64,000 nucleotides of DNA. Source: Ilumatobacter fluminis. GTDB lineage: Bacteria; Actinomycetota; Acidimicrobiia; Acidimicrobiales; Ilumatobacteraceae. Below the pieces are notes generated by a model, which saw nothing but the letters and a program-made list of their open reading frames with translations, made no database searches and was not told the origin of the DNA. The position numbers and the translations under genes are program-made. Where the stretch lies: NCBI RefSeq assembly GCF_004364865.1, contig NZ_SOAU01000001.1:2822001-2886000 (forward strand), written 5' to 3'. Of the stretch, positions 51,441-62,174 are shown piece by piece; position 1 is the first letter of the stretch; each line of letters starts with the position of its first letter.

Positions 51441-52097
51441 TCACTCGGCCTCGGGCAGCATCAGGAATGCGGCGGCGAAGAAGCAGACGGCGCCGACGAA
51501 GGTCCCGAGGTTGACGAGGGTCAGACTCAGCACAGCACCCGTTTCGGGCAACGTCAGCGACGCGATGCCCGAGATCATGAAGACGATGGCACCGACGCCG
51601 TTCAGCGCCGCCATCCACCAGTCCGTATCGTCGCGGTCGACCCGCCACGACGTGCCGCACACCGCGGTCCAGCCGAACCACCCGGCGAGCAGGAATGCGA
51701 CCGACCCGAACATGTCGGGCGCCCACACGAGCCGATTGGTCTGGGCAGCCGACAGCCCGTCGCTCATTGCCTCGAACGTGCTGACGTTGAACAGCACCGT
51801 GCCGACGAACTGGATCGTCGCCGCCCAGAACAGCGGGCCCCGGCCGGCGAGTCGCATCCCGGGCGGCTCGACGGCGTCGCCACCGCGAACCGTCCCGACG
51901 AGCTGCATCAGTCCGGCCGCGGTGAAGAAGATCGATCCGACGAAGAACGTCGTGCCGACCGCCGACGACGCCACCCGCTGGGCGTAGAGCGGGAACGAGC
52001 CGAGTGCGAACAGGGTCGCGCCGACCATGAACGAGATCGCGGTCCACCAGTCGAGGCCGATCTCGGCCCGGCTGTCGAGCCGACGGTGCCAGCGCAC
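51441..52097 (-). CDS. Multi-pass membrane protein, YrhK-like
   Basis: A 218-residue membrane protein with about six helices, in repeated pairs (WWTAISFMVGATLFALGSFP, FFVGSIFFTAAGLMQLVG, FWAATIQFVGTVLFNVSTF, WMAALNGVGAIVFMISGIAS). The repeated pattern of a helix with Gly, then SxxF/L, resembles YrhK domains. The function is unknown. It lies 1 bp after the PLP enzyme's stop, so the two are probably co-transcribed. Confidence 0.75.
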   Translation of the reverse strand: MRWHRRLDSRAEIGLDWWTAISFMVGATLFALGSFPLYAQRVASSAVGTTFFVGSIFFTAAGLMQLVGTVRGGDAVEPPGMRLAGRGPLFWAATIQFVGTVLFNVSTFEAMSDGLSAAQTNRLVWAPDMFGSVAFLLAGWFGWTAVCGTSWRVDRDDTDWWMAALNGVGAIVFMISGIASLTLPETGAVLSLTLVNLGTFVGAVCFFAAAFLMLPEAE

Positions 52098-52098
52098 G

Positions 52099-53622
<1,524 letters not shown>

Positions 53623-53623
53623 G

Positions 53624-53640
53624 TTTGACAGTCTGTCAAA
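53624..53640. promoter_or_regulatory. TTTGACAG-CTGTCAAA palindrome at the PLP enzyme start
   Basis: Perfect 8-bp arms flank a single central T, only two bases before the GTG at 53622. It resembles an operator of a TetR- or GntR-type repressor that would block initiation. The A/T-rich arms stand out in this G+C-rich sequence. Confidence 0.5.
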
Positions 53641-53673
53641 GAACGACGCCGGTGCAACGACGTTCGGCCGGAC

Positions 53674-54045
53674 TCACGCGTCGGGTGAGCTGCGGCGGGC
53701 CGTCCGGCGGAGCCGGCGGTTGTTGCGCGGCTCGGTCTTGTTCTTCGCGTCGCCCAACTGCCGGATCATCTCGTCGCGCACGTGGTTGAGCGAGGCGCCG
53801 AGGTCGCGCGAATCGTCCTTGGCGACGAACGGGGCGAATCCCGGGATCGTCGCCTCGAGGATCACTCGCTGGCTCGATGTGTCGCGGTCGTGGACGTGGA
53901 GGTCGAGGCCGATGCTGTGCCGGTCGAACGAACGGAGTCGGTGGTCGAGCTTCGACCAGTGCTCGATGAGTGCGGCGTACTCGTCCGGGTAGAGCGTGCC
54001 GTGCACGGTCAGCGCCTCGGCCACGATCGGGGGATGGTCGGTCAT
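53674..54045 (-). CDS. Ribosome hibernation factor-like protein (HPF/YfiA type)
   Basis: A 123-residue protein with an HPF-like N-domain: TVHGTLYPDEYAALIEHWSK, LDLHVHDRDTSSQRVILEAT, DLGASLNHVRDEMIRQLGDA, then a basic tail (KNKTEPRNNRRLRRTARR). It lacks the long C-terminal dimerisation domain of long HPF. It may bind the small subunit in stationary phase. The match is by pattern, so the family call is moderate. The 177-bp upstream region contains two small palindromes (54080-54098 and 54097-54109). Confidence 0.7.
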   Translation of the reverse strand: MTDHPPIVAEALTVHGTLYPDEYAALIEHWSKLDHRLRSFDRHSIGLDLHVHDRDTSSQRVILEATIPGFAPFVAKDDSRDLGASLNHVRDEMIRQLGDAKNKTEPRNNRRLRRTARRSSPDA

Positions 54046-54222
54046 CTCGGAACCTCACTCTCTCCGGAACGCTCCGGGAGTGCTTGTCATGCAAGCACGC
54101 ACGACGTGCGGTCACGACGGCCGAAGGTCCCAACGACGCACGACGAAGGCCGACGATGGGCGATGGGCGATGAACGGCCGCCGCACTCGATGTCCGGGAA
54201 CGGAAACCGTCGACGGGCGTGT

Positions 54223-54918
54223 TCAGAGCGCCGAGAGGCAGAAGCCGAGCACGGTCGCCGCTCCGGCGAGTTGGCCGCCTCGCTGGTAGGCGAACGGAAC
54301 CAACGAATCGGTGAGCATGGCGAGGATGCCGCCGGCGGCCAGCGCCGCCATGCCTCGTCCCGTCACGGACGAACTGACGTCGGCAGCGAGGTATCCGAGC
54401 AGGGCGGCGACCCCGCACGCCGCCACGACCGCGGCCCAGAGCCGACCGAGACGCATCGCGCCCCAACCGCCCGCCGCCAGGTCGGCCGACGGAGCGATCG
54501 CCTGGGGGAAGTTCGACACCAGGACGGCGACCATGAAGCTGACGCTGATCGGGACCCCGGCCGCGACCTGGATGCCGAAGATGACCGACTCGGGGACGCC
54601 GTCGACGACGGAGCCGACCACGATCCCGAGTGCACCGGCTTCCCCGTCGTCCCCGAACCTGCGCTCGACGAACGCATCGCCGCCGAGGAACACAGCGGCG
54701 CCGAGCAACATGAGGCCGACGACCTCCCACTGTTCGAGGCCGTCGGTCTCGGCCAACAGGTCGAACGACACCGACGCCAGCAGCGCACCGGCGCCGAATC
54801 CGGCCAGGAGCCCGACGATCGTGCGCGGCACGGTGAACCAGCACACGGCCACGCCGGCCACGAGCAGCGACGATTGCCCGACGAGGCCGAGCAGCAGCGC
54901 TTCGAGCCAGCCGCTCAC
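54223..54918 (-). CDS. ZIP-family-like membrane transporter with altered metal motifs
   Basis: A 231-residue membrane protein with seven to eight helices, of ZIP/GufA type. The usual HNxxEG motif of helix IV reads VDGVPESVIFGIQ, and the helix V motif reads VSNFPQAIAPS, so the metal-ligand histidines are missing. Other features fit: AGFGAGALLASVSFDLLAE and GGILAMLTDSLVPFAYQRGG at the C-terminus. It may carry a different substrate or have lost metal transport. It starts with GTG. Confidence 0.75.
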   Translation of the reverse strand: MSGWLEALLLGLVGQSSLLVAGVAVCWFTVPRTIVGLLAGFGAGALLASVSFDLLAETDGLEQWEVVGLMLLGAAVFLGGDAFVERRFGDDGEAGALGIVVGSVVDGVPESVIFGIQVAAGVPISVSFMVAVLVSNFPQAIAPSADLAAGGWGAMRLGRLWAAVVAACGVAALLGYLAADVSSSVTGRGMAALAAGGILAMLTDSLVPFAYQRGGQLAGAATVLGFCLSAL

Positions 54919-55009
54919 GAGTCCGAGTCGTCAGTGTTGAGAGGAACGACCGTCCCGCATCGATACATCGCGGCGACAGTAGTGATCGAAACAGCCGGCG
55001 CCGGACACG

Positions 55010-55672
55010 TCAGCCGAAGAAGCCCTCGGGTTCGAGGGTGCTCGGCCCGACGTGGGCGTCGAGCCAGTCGTTCAGTGCCCGAGCACCGTCCCAGGTGTCG
55101 CGGACCTTAATGGCCGCCTGCTTGGTGTGGATCCACTTGGGTGCGCCGAAGTCCTTTGAGGCCATCAGCCCCTTGCGGCGGATGAGTTCGATGCGTGGGT
55201 GATCCTTCGGGAACCCACGCGGGGCGGTCTTCAGCTCGGAGATCGCGCCGATCGAGTACCGCTGCTTCTTCAACGACGACACGATCTCGGCGATCTCGGC
55301 ACCGGTGTTGTCGGCGTCGACCGCCGACCGGAACCGCGCCAGCTGATCCTTGGCCATGGCGTAATAGCCGGTGCCGCACATCAGACCCTGCGCCGAGATG
55401 TGGAAGTAGAAGCCGGCGCCGCCCTCCGACTCGGTGTACGCGCCCTGGTGCGTCTTGTACGGCGGCTTGTTCTTCGAGAACCGAAGATCGTTGTGCGGCC
55501 TGAACAGATGGAAGTCGCCGTAGTCGGCGAGTGCCGCGGCCAGCTCGTCGGCCGGCCCACGGACGACCTGCTTGAACCGGTCGCGGTTCGCCTCCCAGAA
55601 CGCCTTCGAGTTGTCGGCCTCGAGTTGCTCGTAGAACTCGATCGCGTCGTGCGGGATCCCGGAGAACGCCAT
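55010..55672 (-). CDS. DUF2461 family protein
   Basis: A 220-residue soluble protein of the DUF2461/TIGR02453 family. Typical segments are AIEFYEQLEADNSKAFWEAN, DLRFSKNKPPYKTHQGAY, GFYFHISAQGLMCGTGYYAM and GFPKDHPRIELIRRKGLMAS. The function of this widespread family is unknown. It is divergent from the HerA-like ATPase with a 59-bp gap. Confidence 0.9.
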   Translation of the reverse strand: MAFSGIPHDAIEFYEQLEADNSKAFWEANRDRFKQVVRGPADELAAALADYGDFHLFRPHNDLRFSKNKPPYKTHQGAYTESEGGAGFYFHISAQGLMCGTGYYAMAKDQLARFRSAVDADNTGAEIAEIVSSLKKQRYSIGAISELKTAPRGFPKDHPRIELIRRKGLMASKDFGAPKWIHTKQAAIKVRDTWDGARALNDWLDAHVGPSTLEPEGFFG

Positions 55673-55731
55673 GTGCCAGACGGTACCGGCTCTGGGGCCG
55701 GGGTCCGGGCGAGCAACTACCCTCCCCTGGC

Positions 55732-58155
55732 ATGGCAGAACTGTTCCTGGGTGGTGTCGTCGATCCGGCGACCCACGACCGCACCGGCGACGAGATCCGC
55801 ATCGACACCGACAAGTTCACGACCCACGGCGTGATCGTGGGCATGACCGGCTCCGGCAAGACCGGGCTCGGCGTCGTCCTCCTCGAGGAGGTCCTCACCT
55901 CCGGTCTCCCGACGCTCGTGATCGACCCGAAGGGCGACCTCACCAACCTGTGCCTCACGTTCCCGGGGTTGCAGGCGACCGACTTCCGCCCATGGATCGA
56001 CGAGGCGCAGGCATCGGCAGCCGGCGAGTCGCCCGACGAGTTCGCTGCGTCGCAGGCCGAACTCTGGACGAAGGGGCTGCTCGGCTGGGGCTTCACCGCC
56101 CAGAACATCCAGCAGCTCCGTGACCGAACCGACTTCACGATCTACACCCCGGGGTCGCAGAGCGGCGTCCCGGTCAACATCGTCGGCTCGCTCGAGGCTC
56201 CCGCCGACACCAGCGATGCCGAGATCGTCGGCGACGAGATCGAGGGCTACGTCACCGGACTCCTCGCGCTCGTCGGTATCGACGCCGATCCGCTCAGCTC
56301 GCGCGAACACATCCTGCTCTCGAACCTGATCAACCACGCTTGGTCACAGGGGCGGTCGCTCGATCTGCCGACGCTGGTCGGGATGGTCGGCAATCCGCCG
56401 ATCCGCAAGCTCGGCGTGTTCGAACTCGACCAGTTCTTCCCTCCCGACGACCGGATGGGTTTGGCGATGAAGCTGAACGGCCTGCTGGCGTCCCCGTCGT
56501 TCGCGGCGTGGGCCGAGGGCCCGTCACTCGACATCCAGTCGATGCTCTACGACGAGAACGGCCGCGGCCGGTGCGCGATCGTCACGACGGCGCACCTGTC
56601 GGACGAGGAACGGCAGTTCGTCACCTCGCTGGTACTCGGCAAGCTCGTCACGTGGATGCGTCGCCAATCGGGCACCACCGACCTGCGCGCGATGCTCTAC
56701 ATGGACGAGGTTGCGGGCTACCTGCCGCCGACGGCCAACCCGCCCACGAAGAAGCCGATCATGACGCTGATGAAGCAGGCGCGAGCGTTCGGCGTCGGGG
56801 TCGTCCTGAGCACCCAGAACCCGGTCGACATCGACTACAAGGCGCTGAGCAACGCCGGCACGTGGATGATCGGGCGCCTGTCGACCGAGCGGGACAAGGC
56901 CCGTCTGCTCGAGGGGCTGACGTCGGCGGCCGGCGGCGTCGACATCGGGGCGGTCGACGACACGATCTCCGGGCTCGGCAAGCGAGAGTTCGTGCTGCGG
57001 GTGCCCGGCAAGGACGCCACGTCGGTGTTCACGACCCGCTGGGCGATGTCGTACCTGCGCGGGCCGATGACACGAGATCAGATCAGTTCGCTCATGGCCG
57101 ACGCTCGCGCCGAGGCGGCCACGTCGACGGCGACGATCCCGACGGCTCCTGCCGTGGCGGACGGGGCCGCCGCAGCCGGCAGCGCCACGCCCGCAGCCGC
57201 CGAACCGGAACTGGGCGACGACGAGTCGACCGTCATGCCCGAGGTCACCGACAGCATCCCCGTCCGGTACGTCGATGTCGCGGCACCGTGGATCGCCGAC
57301 GTCGGTGGGTCCGAACGCGGCAACCGCCTCCAGGCGGCCGTCGTCGCCCGGATCAACCTGCGGTACGACGAGACCAAGGCCGATCTGGTGCACGACGAGG
57401 AGTTCGAGTGCGTCATCACGCCGCTCGACGACCACGTCGACGTGACGCAACTCGTCGCGGTCGACTACGACGAGCGAGACCTCCGAACGGCGCCGCCGAC
57501 CGAGTCGCCCGTGTACGTGATGACGGATGCGAAACTGGCCAACAAGACGTTCTTCAGCGGGATCGAGCGAGACCTCAAAGACCATCTGTACCGCACGATG
57601 GAGGTCGAGATCCCCGCCAACACCGAGCTGAAGCTGTACGGCCGCCCGGGCGAGGAGGCCGACGCGTTCGAGGCACGATGCCTGACCCTCGCGAACGACC
57701 GCGCCGACGAGGAGATCGCCAAGCTGCGCGACAAGTACGAGGCCAAGGTCGACAAGCTCCGCGACCAGATCGAGGCGGCGGAAGACCGCGTCGACGTGCT
57801 CGAGGAACAGGCCAGCTCGAAACGCAACTCCGAACTGCTGTCGACCGCCGGTTCGCTGCTCGGCGGCCTGCTCGGCGGCAAGTCACGAAGCAGCATGTTG
57901 GGCAAGCTCGGAACCGCAGCCGGTCGACGTGGCCGGACGAACGCCTCGAAAGAGCGCCTCGACGCGGCCGAGAACAAGGTCGACCGGCTCCAGGAGGACC
58001 TCGTCGAACTCGAGGCCGACCTCGCGGACGACATCACCGAGATCGACGCCCGTTGGATGTCGACTGCCAAGGAGATCACCACGTTGTCCGTCGGACTCGA
58101 GAAGTCCGACATCTCGGTCGCACAGCTGTCGCTCGCCTGGCTGCCCGTCGACTGA
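55732..58155 (+). CDS. HerA/DUF853-type ATPase
   Basis: An 807-residue FtsK/HerA-superfamily ATPase. Walker A is GVIVGMTGSGKTGLGVVLLE, followed by TLVIDPKGDLTNLCL, Walker B LRAMLYMDEVAGYLPPTANP, and FGVGVVLSTQNPVDIDYKAL. The N-terminal HAS-type barrel is short. After about residue 455 come an Ala-rich linker, a beta domain (RYVDVAAPWIADVGGSERGN) and a long coiled coil (ADEEIAKLRDKYEAKVDKLR) to the end. No NurA nuclease is nearby, so a role in DNA end processing is not supported; it may move DNA or proteins. Confidence 0.82.
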   Translation: MAELFLGGVVDPATHDRTGDEIRIDTDKFTTHGVIVGMTGSGKTGLGVVLLEEVLTSGLPTLVIDPKGDLTNLCLTFPGLQATDFRPWIDEAQASAAGESPDEFAASQAELWTKGLLGWGFTAQNIQQLRDRTDFTIYTPGSQSGVPVNIVGSLEAPADTSDAEIVGDEIEGYVTGLLALVGIDADPLSSREHILLSNLINHAWSQGRSLDLPTLVGMVGNPPIRKLGVFELDQFFPPDDRMGLAMKLNGLLASPSFAAWAEGPSLDIQSMLYDENGRGRCAIVTTAHLSDEERQFVTSLVLGKLVTWMRRQSGTTDLRAMLYMDEVAGYLPPTANPPTKKPIMTLMKQARAFGVGVVLSTQNPVDIDYKALSNAGTWMIGRLSTERDKARLLEGLTSAAGGVDIGAVDDTISGLGKREFVLRVPGKDATSVFTTRWAMSYLRGPMTRDQISSLMADARAEAATSTATIPTAPAVADGAAAAGSATPAAAEPELGDDESTVMPEVTDSIPVRYVDVAAPWIADVGGSERGNRLQAAVVARINLRYDETKADLVHDEEFECVITPLDDHVDVTQLVAVDYDERDLRTAPPTESPVYVMTDAKLANKTFFSGIERDLKDHLYRTMEVEIPANTELKLYGRPGEEADAFEARCLTLANDRADEEIAKLRDKYEAKVDKLRDQIEAAEDRVDVLEEQASSKRNSELLSTAGSLLGGLLGGKSRSSMLGKLGTAAGRRGRTNASKERLDAAENKVDRLQEDLVELEADLADDITEIDARWMSTAKEITTLSVGLEKSDISVAQLSLAWLPVD

Positions 58156-58168
58156 CCCGACACCAGGG

Positions 58169-58194
58169 GGGTGTACCCGAGGACACCCGTTCTT
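58169..58194 (+). terminator. Candidate terminator after the HerA-like gene
   Basis: GGGTGT and ACACCC pair around an 8-base loop and are followed by GTTCTT, 14 bp past the stop codon. The stem is only six pairs. Confidence 0.4.
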
Positions 58195-58359
58195 CAAGAT
58201 CGTCTCAGCTCCGACCGATGACTTGATCAAGCGGTTCGTGACCGCGTTGCCGGGCGGGCAGCGCGGTCACGGATCCGCTCCCTGGGCGGGAGGAGACACC
58301 GTGCTGAAGAGCGCCAACGCGGAGACCACGGAACAGCGTCCCGGCTCGACGCGTCACTG

Positions 58360-58433
58360 TGCCGACGGAGAGACTCGAACTCTCACTGCCGAGGACCTAA
58401 ACCTCGTGCCTCTGCCAATTGGGCTACGTCGGC
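58360..58433 (-). tRNA. tRNA with UAG anticodon (Leu by decoding), short variable loop
   Basis: On the minus strand the cloverleaf is complete: acceptor GCCGACG with CGTCGGC, D arm GCC with GGC, anticodon stem CGAGG with CCTCG, loop TTTAGGT (anticodon TAG), T stem GAGAG with CTCTC, loop TTCGAGT, and discriminator A. The variable loop is five bases (GCAGT). Leucine tRNAs normally have a long variable arm, so this is a class I body with a leucine anticodon. CCA is not encoded. Confidence 0.9.
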
Positions 58434-58470
58434 GCGTCGCTCAGCGTACGGTGCCGAGCGCTCGATCGCT

Positions 58471-60531
58471 GTGTCCGTTCGTGTCGGAGAGCCGGTCGTG
58501 ATCACCCTGACAGAGCCGGGCGGGTCGCTCGTCCGACCGGGCTTCCGAACGATCGTCACCGTCTCGGCGCTCGTCGGCCTCGCGTTCGGCGTCGTCTGGG
58601 TCCAGGTGATGACCGAGATCTCGGCACCGATCCGCGGTGGCGACTGGCTGGCGTTCGTGGTTGCAGCCGTGGCGCTCGTCGTCTGCGAGCGAACACCCGC
58701 ATCCTGGATCCGCTTCGGTCCGATCGGTGTCGTCACGCCGATCTGGCTGTTCGGGTTCGCGATGTTGTTGCTCGGCTCGCCGTCGATCACCATCGGGATC
58801 GCCGCGCTCGCCGCCTCGCTCCATGCCGTGCGATACGACGCGCTCCCGAGCGATGTCGTCGCGCGCGTCGCGAGCACGGCGTTCTCGCTTGCGGCGGCCG
58901 GGCTCGTCCTCACGACACTCGACCCGACGGACACACCGACCCGACTCGCCGACCGGTCGTGGGCGTGGGCCGGCGCCGTCGCGCTGGCGGGCGTGTCGAT
59001 CGTCGTCCTCAACGCCTTCACGGCGGCACTCTGGCTATCGGCGCGCCGGCGCACGTCGTTCGTCGCACTCCTACGGCACGGACTCGCAAGCCGGGTCACG
59101 GCCGAAGGGGCGCTCTTGTCGCTCGCCCCGGTGTGGGTGATCGCGCTCGATCTCAACCCGGTCCTGCTGCCGCTGCTCGCCATCACCACGATCCTGGTAC
59201 TGCGGTCGACGCGGCATGCGTTCGAGCGAGCCCACGAAGCACGACACGACCAGCTCACCGGCCTGTTGAATCGTCGGGCCTTCATCAGCGCGGTCGACGA
59301 CGCACTCGAATCACGACCACGCCGTGCGGTGGTGATGTTGATGGATCTCAACGGCTTCAAGGACGTCAACGACCGCCTCGGTCATCAGATGGGTGACGCT
59401 CTCCTGGTGGCGTTCGCGGACCGGCTCGAGTCGGCGCGTCCGGACAACTCGTCGGTGGCACGTCTCGGTGGCGACGAGTTCGCAATCCTCGTCCCCGACC
59501 ACGACGCCGATCTCGCCGGCCTCGCCGGCCGGTTGCACGCCGAACTCGTTGCGCCGCTGTCGCTCCAGGGCTTTCCGGTCACCGCCGGTGTGAGTATCGG
59601 CGTGTCACAAGCGCCCGAGGACGGCATCGCCAGCTCGTCGCTCATCCGTGCCGCCGACATTGCCATGTACAAGGCGAAGCGCACCCGTGCGGCGTTCTCG
59701 CTCCACGCCGACTGCGTCGACCTCCCGCAACACGGACGCGCCAACCTGCTCGGCGATCTCAGTCAGGCGCTCGAACGTCACGAGCTCCACGTCAACTTCC
59801 AGCCCCAGTTGCACACCCACGACGGAACCGTCGACGCCGTCGAGGCCCTCGTGCGATGGGACCATCCCGAGTACGGCCGCATCCCGCCCGATGAGTTCAT
59901 CGGGCTCGCGGAGCAGACCGACCTGATTCGTCCGATCACCGACATGGTGCTCCGGTCGGCGACCCAGGGCTTGATGGCGGGCGGTCTGACGACCCGCCTC
60001 GCCGTCAACGTGGCGCCGAGAAGTCTCGAAGACCCGATGTTCACCGACCGCTTGTTCGAGATCCTCGCCGAGACCCGTTTCCCGCCGTCGCAGCTCGAGC
60101 TGGAGATCACCGAGCGGGCGCTGGCACGCAACGCCGAGCGCACCCGCTACACCGTCGGCAAGCTGCGCGCCCAGGGCGTCCGCATTTCGATCGACGACTT
60201 CGGGGTCGGCTATTCGTCGTACCAGACGTTGCGCATGCTCGACGTCGACCGGGTCAAGATCGATCGGGAGTTCGTCCAGGGATTGTTGACGAGCGATCGC
60301 GACCGGAAGATCGTCGCCTCCCTGATCGGGCTGGCGCACGAACTCGACCTCGACGTGGTCGCAGAGGGTGTCGAGAGCCAGATGGTGTGGCACGCGCTTC
60401 GCGAACTCGACTGCGACGTCGTGCAGGGGTACGGGATCGCCGTTCCGATGACCTACATCGAGCTGCGCACCTGGCTGAGCGATCTCGCCGAGCTGCACGC
60501 CTCCAGCACCGCACGTTCGTCGATCGCCTGA
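58471..60531 (+). CDS. Membrane GGDEF-EAL cyclic-di-GMP enzyme
   Basis: A 686-residue protein with about six N-terminal helices (25-235), a diguanylate cyclase domain (about 255-410; DQLTGLLNRRAF, RLGGDEFAILVPD) and an EAL phosphodiesterase domain (about 425-675; VEALVRWDHPEYG, LELEITERAL, ISIDDFGVGYSSYQTLRMLD, VKIDREFV, VVAEGVESQ). Both active sites look intact, apart from DDFGVGYS for the usual DDFGTGYS. The membrane part resembles MHYT-free sensor modules of unknown ligand. The GTG start at 58471 is uncertain; GTG at 58498 is possible. Confidence 0.9.
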   Translation: MSVRVGEPVVITLTEPGGSLVRPGFRTIVTVSALVGLAFGVVWVQVMTEISAPIRGGDWLAFVVAAVALVVCERTPASWIRFGPIGVVTPIWLFGFAMLLLGSPSITIGIAALAASLHAVRYDALPSDVVARVASTAFSLAAAGLVLTTLDPTDTPTRLADRSWAWAGAVALAGVSIVVLNAFTAALWLSARRRTSFVALLRHGLASRVTAEGALLSLAPVWVIALDLNPVLLPLLAITTILVLRSTRHAFERAHEARHDQLTGLLNRRAFISAVDDALESRPRRAVVMLMDLNGFKDVNDRLGHQMGDALLVAFADRLESARPDNSSVARLGGDEFAILVPDHDADLAGLAGRLHAELVAPLSLQGFPVTAGVSIGVSQAPEDGIASSSLIRAADIAMYKAKRTRAAFSLHADCVDLPQHGRANLLGDLSQALERHELHVNFQPQLHTHDGTVDAVEALVRWDHPEYGRIPPDEFIGLAEQTDLIRPITDMVLRSATQGLMAGGLTTRLAVNVAPRSLEDPMFTDRLFEILAETRFPPSQLELEITERALARNAERTRYTVGKLRAQGVRISIDDFGVGYSSYQTLRMLDVDRVKIDREFVQGLLTSDRDRKIVASLIGLAHELDLDVVAEGVESQMVWHALRELDCDVVQGYGIAVPMTYIELRTWLSDLAELHASSTARSSIA

Positions 60532-60574
60532 CGGCGGGTCGTCGAGCCACCGCACGGTCTGCCACGCTGGCTCC

Positions 60575-61573
60575 GTGCACGTCAACGAACTCGCCACGCC
60601 GGCCCTCGTCATCGATGCCGACGCCTTCGACCGGAATCTCGCGACGATGGCCTCGCATCACCCGGGCGACCGCCTACGCCCGCACGTGAAGGCGCACAAG
60701 TGCACGGCACTGGCCGCCGCGCAGCAGGCGGTGGGTCACTCGACGTTCACGTGCGCCACTCCGCTCGAGGTGGTCGGCATGGGCCGGGCTGGCGTCGGCG
60801 TCGATCTGCTCCTGGCGAACGAGACCGTCGATGCCGGACGACTGCGAGCGATGGCCGAACTCGACGTCATGGTCACCGTCGCGGTCGATTCCGCCGAGAC
60901 GATCCGAGCAGCTGCCGACAACGGGATCGGATCGTGCCTGATCGACGTCAACGTCGGACTCCCCCGCTGCGGCGTGGCACCCGAGCGGGCCGGGTCGTTG
61001 GCCGACGACGCCCGTGCCGCCGGGCTCGAGGTGCGTGGTGTCATGGGGTACGAGGGCCACCTGATGATGGTGCCCGAGCGGGGCGACCGGCTGGCGCAGG
61101 TCGAGGCGTCGATGGCGCTGCTGCGCCAGGCGCACGCCGACGTCGGAGGCGACATCGTGTCGGCCGGCGGCACCGGCACGTTCGACCTGCACGGCAACAC
61201 CGGCGTCAACGAGGTGCAGGCCGGGAGCTACGCGCTCATGGACACCCACTACGGGCAGCAGGGCCTGCCGTTCGAACAGGCGCTGTTCGTCGTCGGCACC
61301 GTGATCTCGGTCAGCGACGGGTGGGCCGTGACCGACGTCGGTCTGAAGGCGCTCGGGATGGACCACGGCAACCCCTCGATCGTCGACGGCGACGTCTGGT
61401 TCTGCTCCGACGAACACCTGACGTACGCACCGCACACATCGGTGTCGGTCGGCGACCGCGCCACCGTGATACCGGGGCACGTCGACCCGACGATGGCCAT
61501 GCACGAGGCGGCATGGCTCGTCCGCGACGACGAGGTGATCGACCGGTGGCCGATCGACCTGCGGGGCTGGTGA
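60575..61573 (+). CDS. D-threonine aldolase/D-serine dehydratase-like (DSD1) PLP enzyme
   Basis: A 332-residue fold-type III enzyme with an alanine-racemase-like barrel. The N-terminus ELATPALVIDADAFDRNLAT and the cofactor Lys motif LRPHVKAHKCTALA are typical of D-threonine aldolase and DSD1. The barrel continues with VRGVMGYEGHLMM and VSAGGTGTFDLHG. The C-terminal zinc motif region reads PGHVDPTMAMHE, with Asp where DSD1 proteins have Cys. It would act on D-hydroxy amino acids. It follows the GGDEF-EAL gene by 43 bp. Confidence 0.82.
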   Translation: MHVNELATPALVIDADAFDRNLATMASHHPGDRLRPHVKAHKCTALAAAQQAVGHSTFTCATPLEVVGMGRAGVGVDLLLANETVDAGRLRAMAELDVMVTVAVDSAETIRAAADNGIGSCLIDVNVGLPRCGVAPERAGSLADDARAAGLEVRGVMGYEGHLMMVPERGDRLAQVEASMALLRQAHADVGGDIVSAGGTGTFDLHGNTGVNEVQAGSYALMDTHYGQQGLPFEQALFVVGTVISVSDGWAVTDVGLKALGMDHGNPSIVDGDVWFCSDEHLTYAPHTSVSVGDRATVIPGHVDPTMAMHEAAWLVRDDEVIDRWPIDLRGW

Positions 61574-61580
61574 CGTTCCG

Positions 61581-62174
61581 TCAGCGGAGCGCGTCGAGCA
61601 GGTTGCGGAACGCCCGGCCGCGGTGCGAGATCGCGTGCTTCTCGTCGTTGGTCATCTCGGCGAACGTGCGTCCGTCTCCGTCGGCGGGTCGGAACACGGA
61701 GTCGTAGCCGAACCCGCGCTCGCCACGTTCGGTGTCGGTGATCGCGCCCTCGCACACGCCGTCGACGGCCAGTTCGGAACCGTCCGGCCAGCGGACGAGG
61801 ACGCTCGTGCGGAATCGGGCCGAACGGTCGGTGGCGTCACCGAGTTCGGCGAGCAGCTTCGCTCGGTTGTCGGCGTACGAGCACCTCTCACCTGCGTAGC
61901 GAGCCGCGCACACGCCGGGAGCACCGCCGAGGGCGTCGACCTCGAGCCCGGTGTCGTCGGCCACCGCCGGCAGTCCGGCCGCCTCGCAGATGGCGACGGC
62001 CTTCAATCGAGCGTTGCCGACCAGCGTGTCGGCGTCCTCGACGACGTCGGGCACGTCGGCCGGACGAGGCAACAGATCGACGACGCCGTCGAGGATCGCC
62101 GCGATCTCGGCGACCTTGTCGGGGTTCGCCGAGGCGCAGACGAGCTGGGGCAGCACCGCCGACCCGTCGGTCAC
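61581..62174 (-). CDS. rdgB: XTP/dITP diphosphatase (RdgB/HAM1)
   Basis: RdgB removes deaminated purine triphosphates from the nucleotide pool. The 197-residue protein shows [20 protein letters not shown], the active-site loop [20 protein letters not shown] with [29 protein letters not shown] and the C-terminal [14 protein letters not shown]. The ATG overlaps the rph stop by four bases. The order murI-rph-rdgB is conserved in actinobacteria. Confidence 0.95.
   Translation of the reverse strand: MTDGSAVLPQLVCASANPDKVAEIAAILDGVVDLLPRPADVPDVVEDADTLVGNARLKAVAICEAAGLPAVADDTGLEVDALGGAPGVCAARYAGERCSYADNRAKLLAELGDATDRSARFRTSVLVRWPDGSELAVDGVCEGAITDTERGERGFGYDSVFRPADGDGRTFAEMTNDEKHAISHRGRAFRNLLDALR

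Noticed and set aside
55732..58155. HerA-NurA defence or DNA-repair pair
   Set aside because: Only the ATPase is present; neighbours are a DUF2461 gene and a tRNA, with no nuclease.
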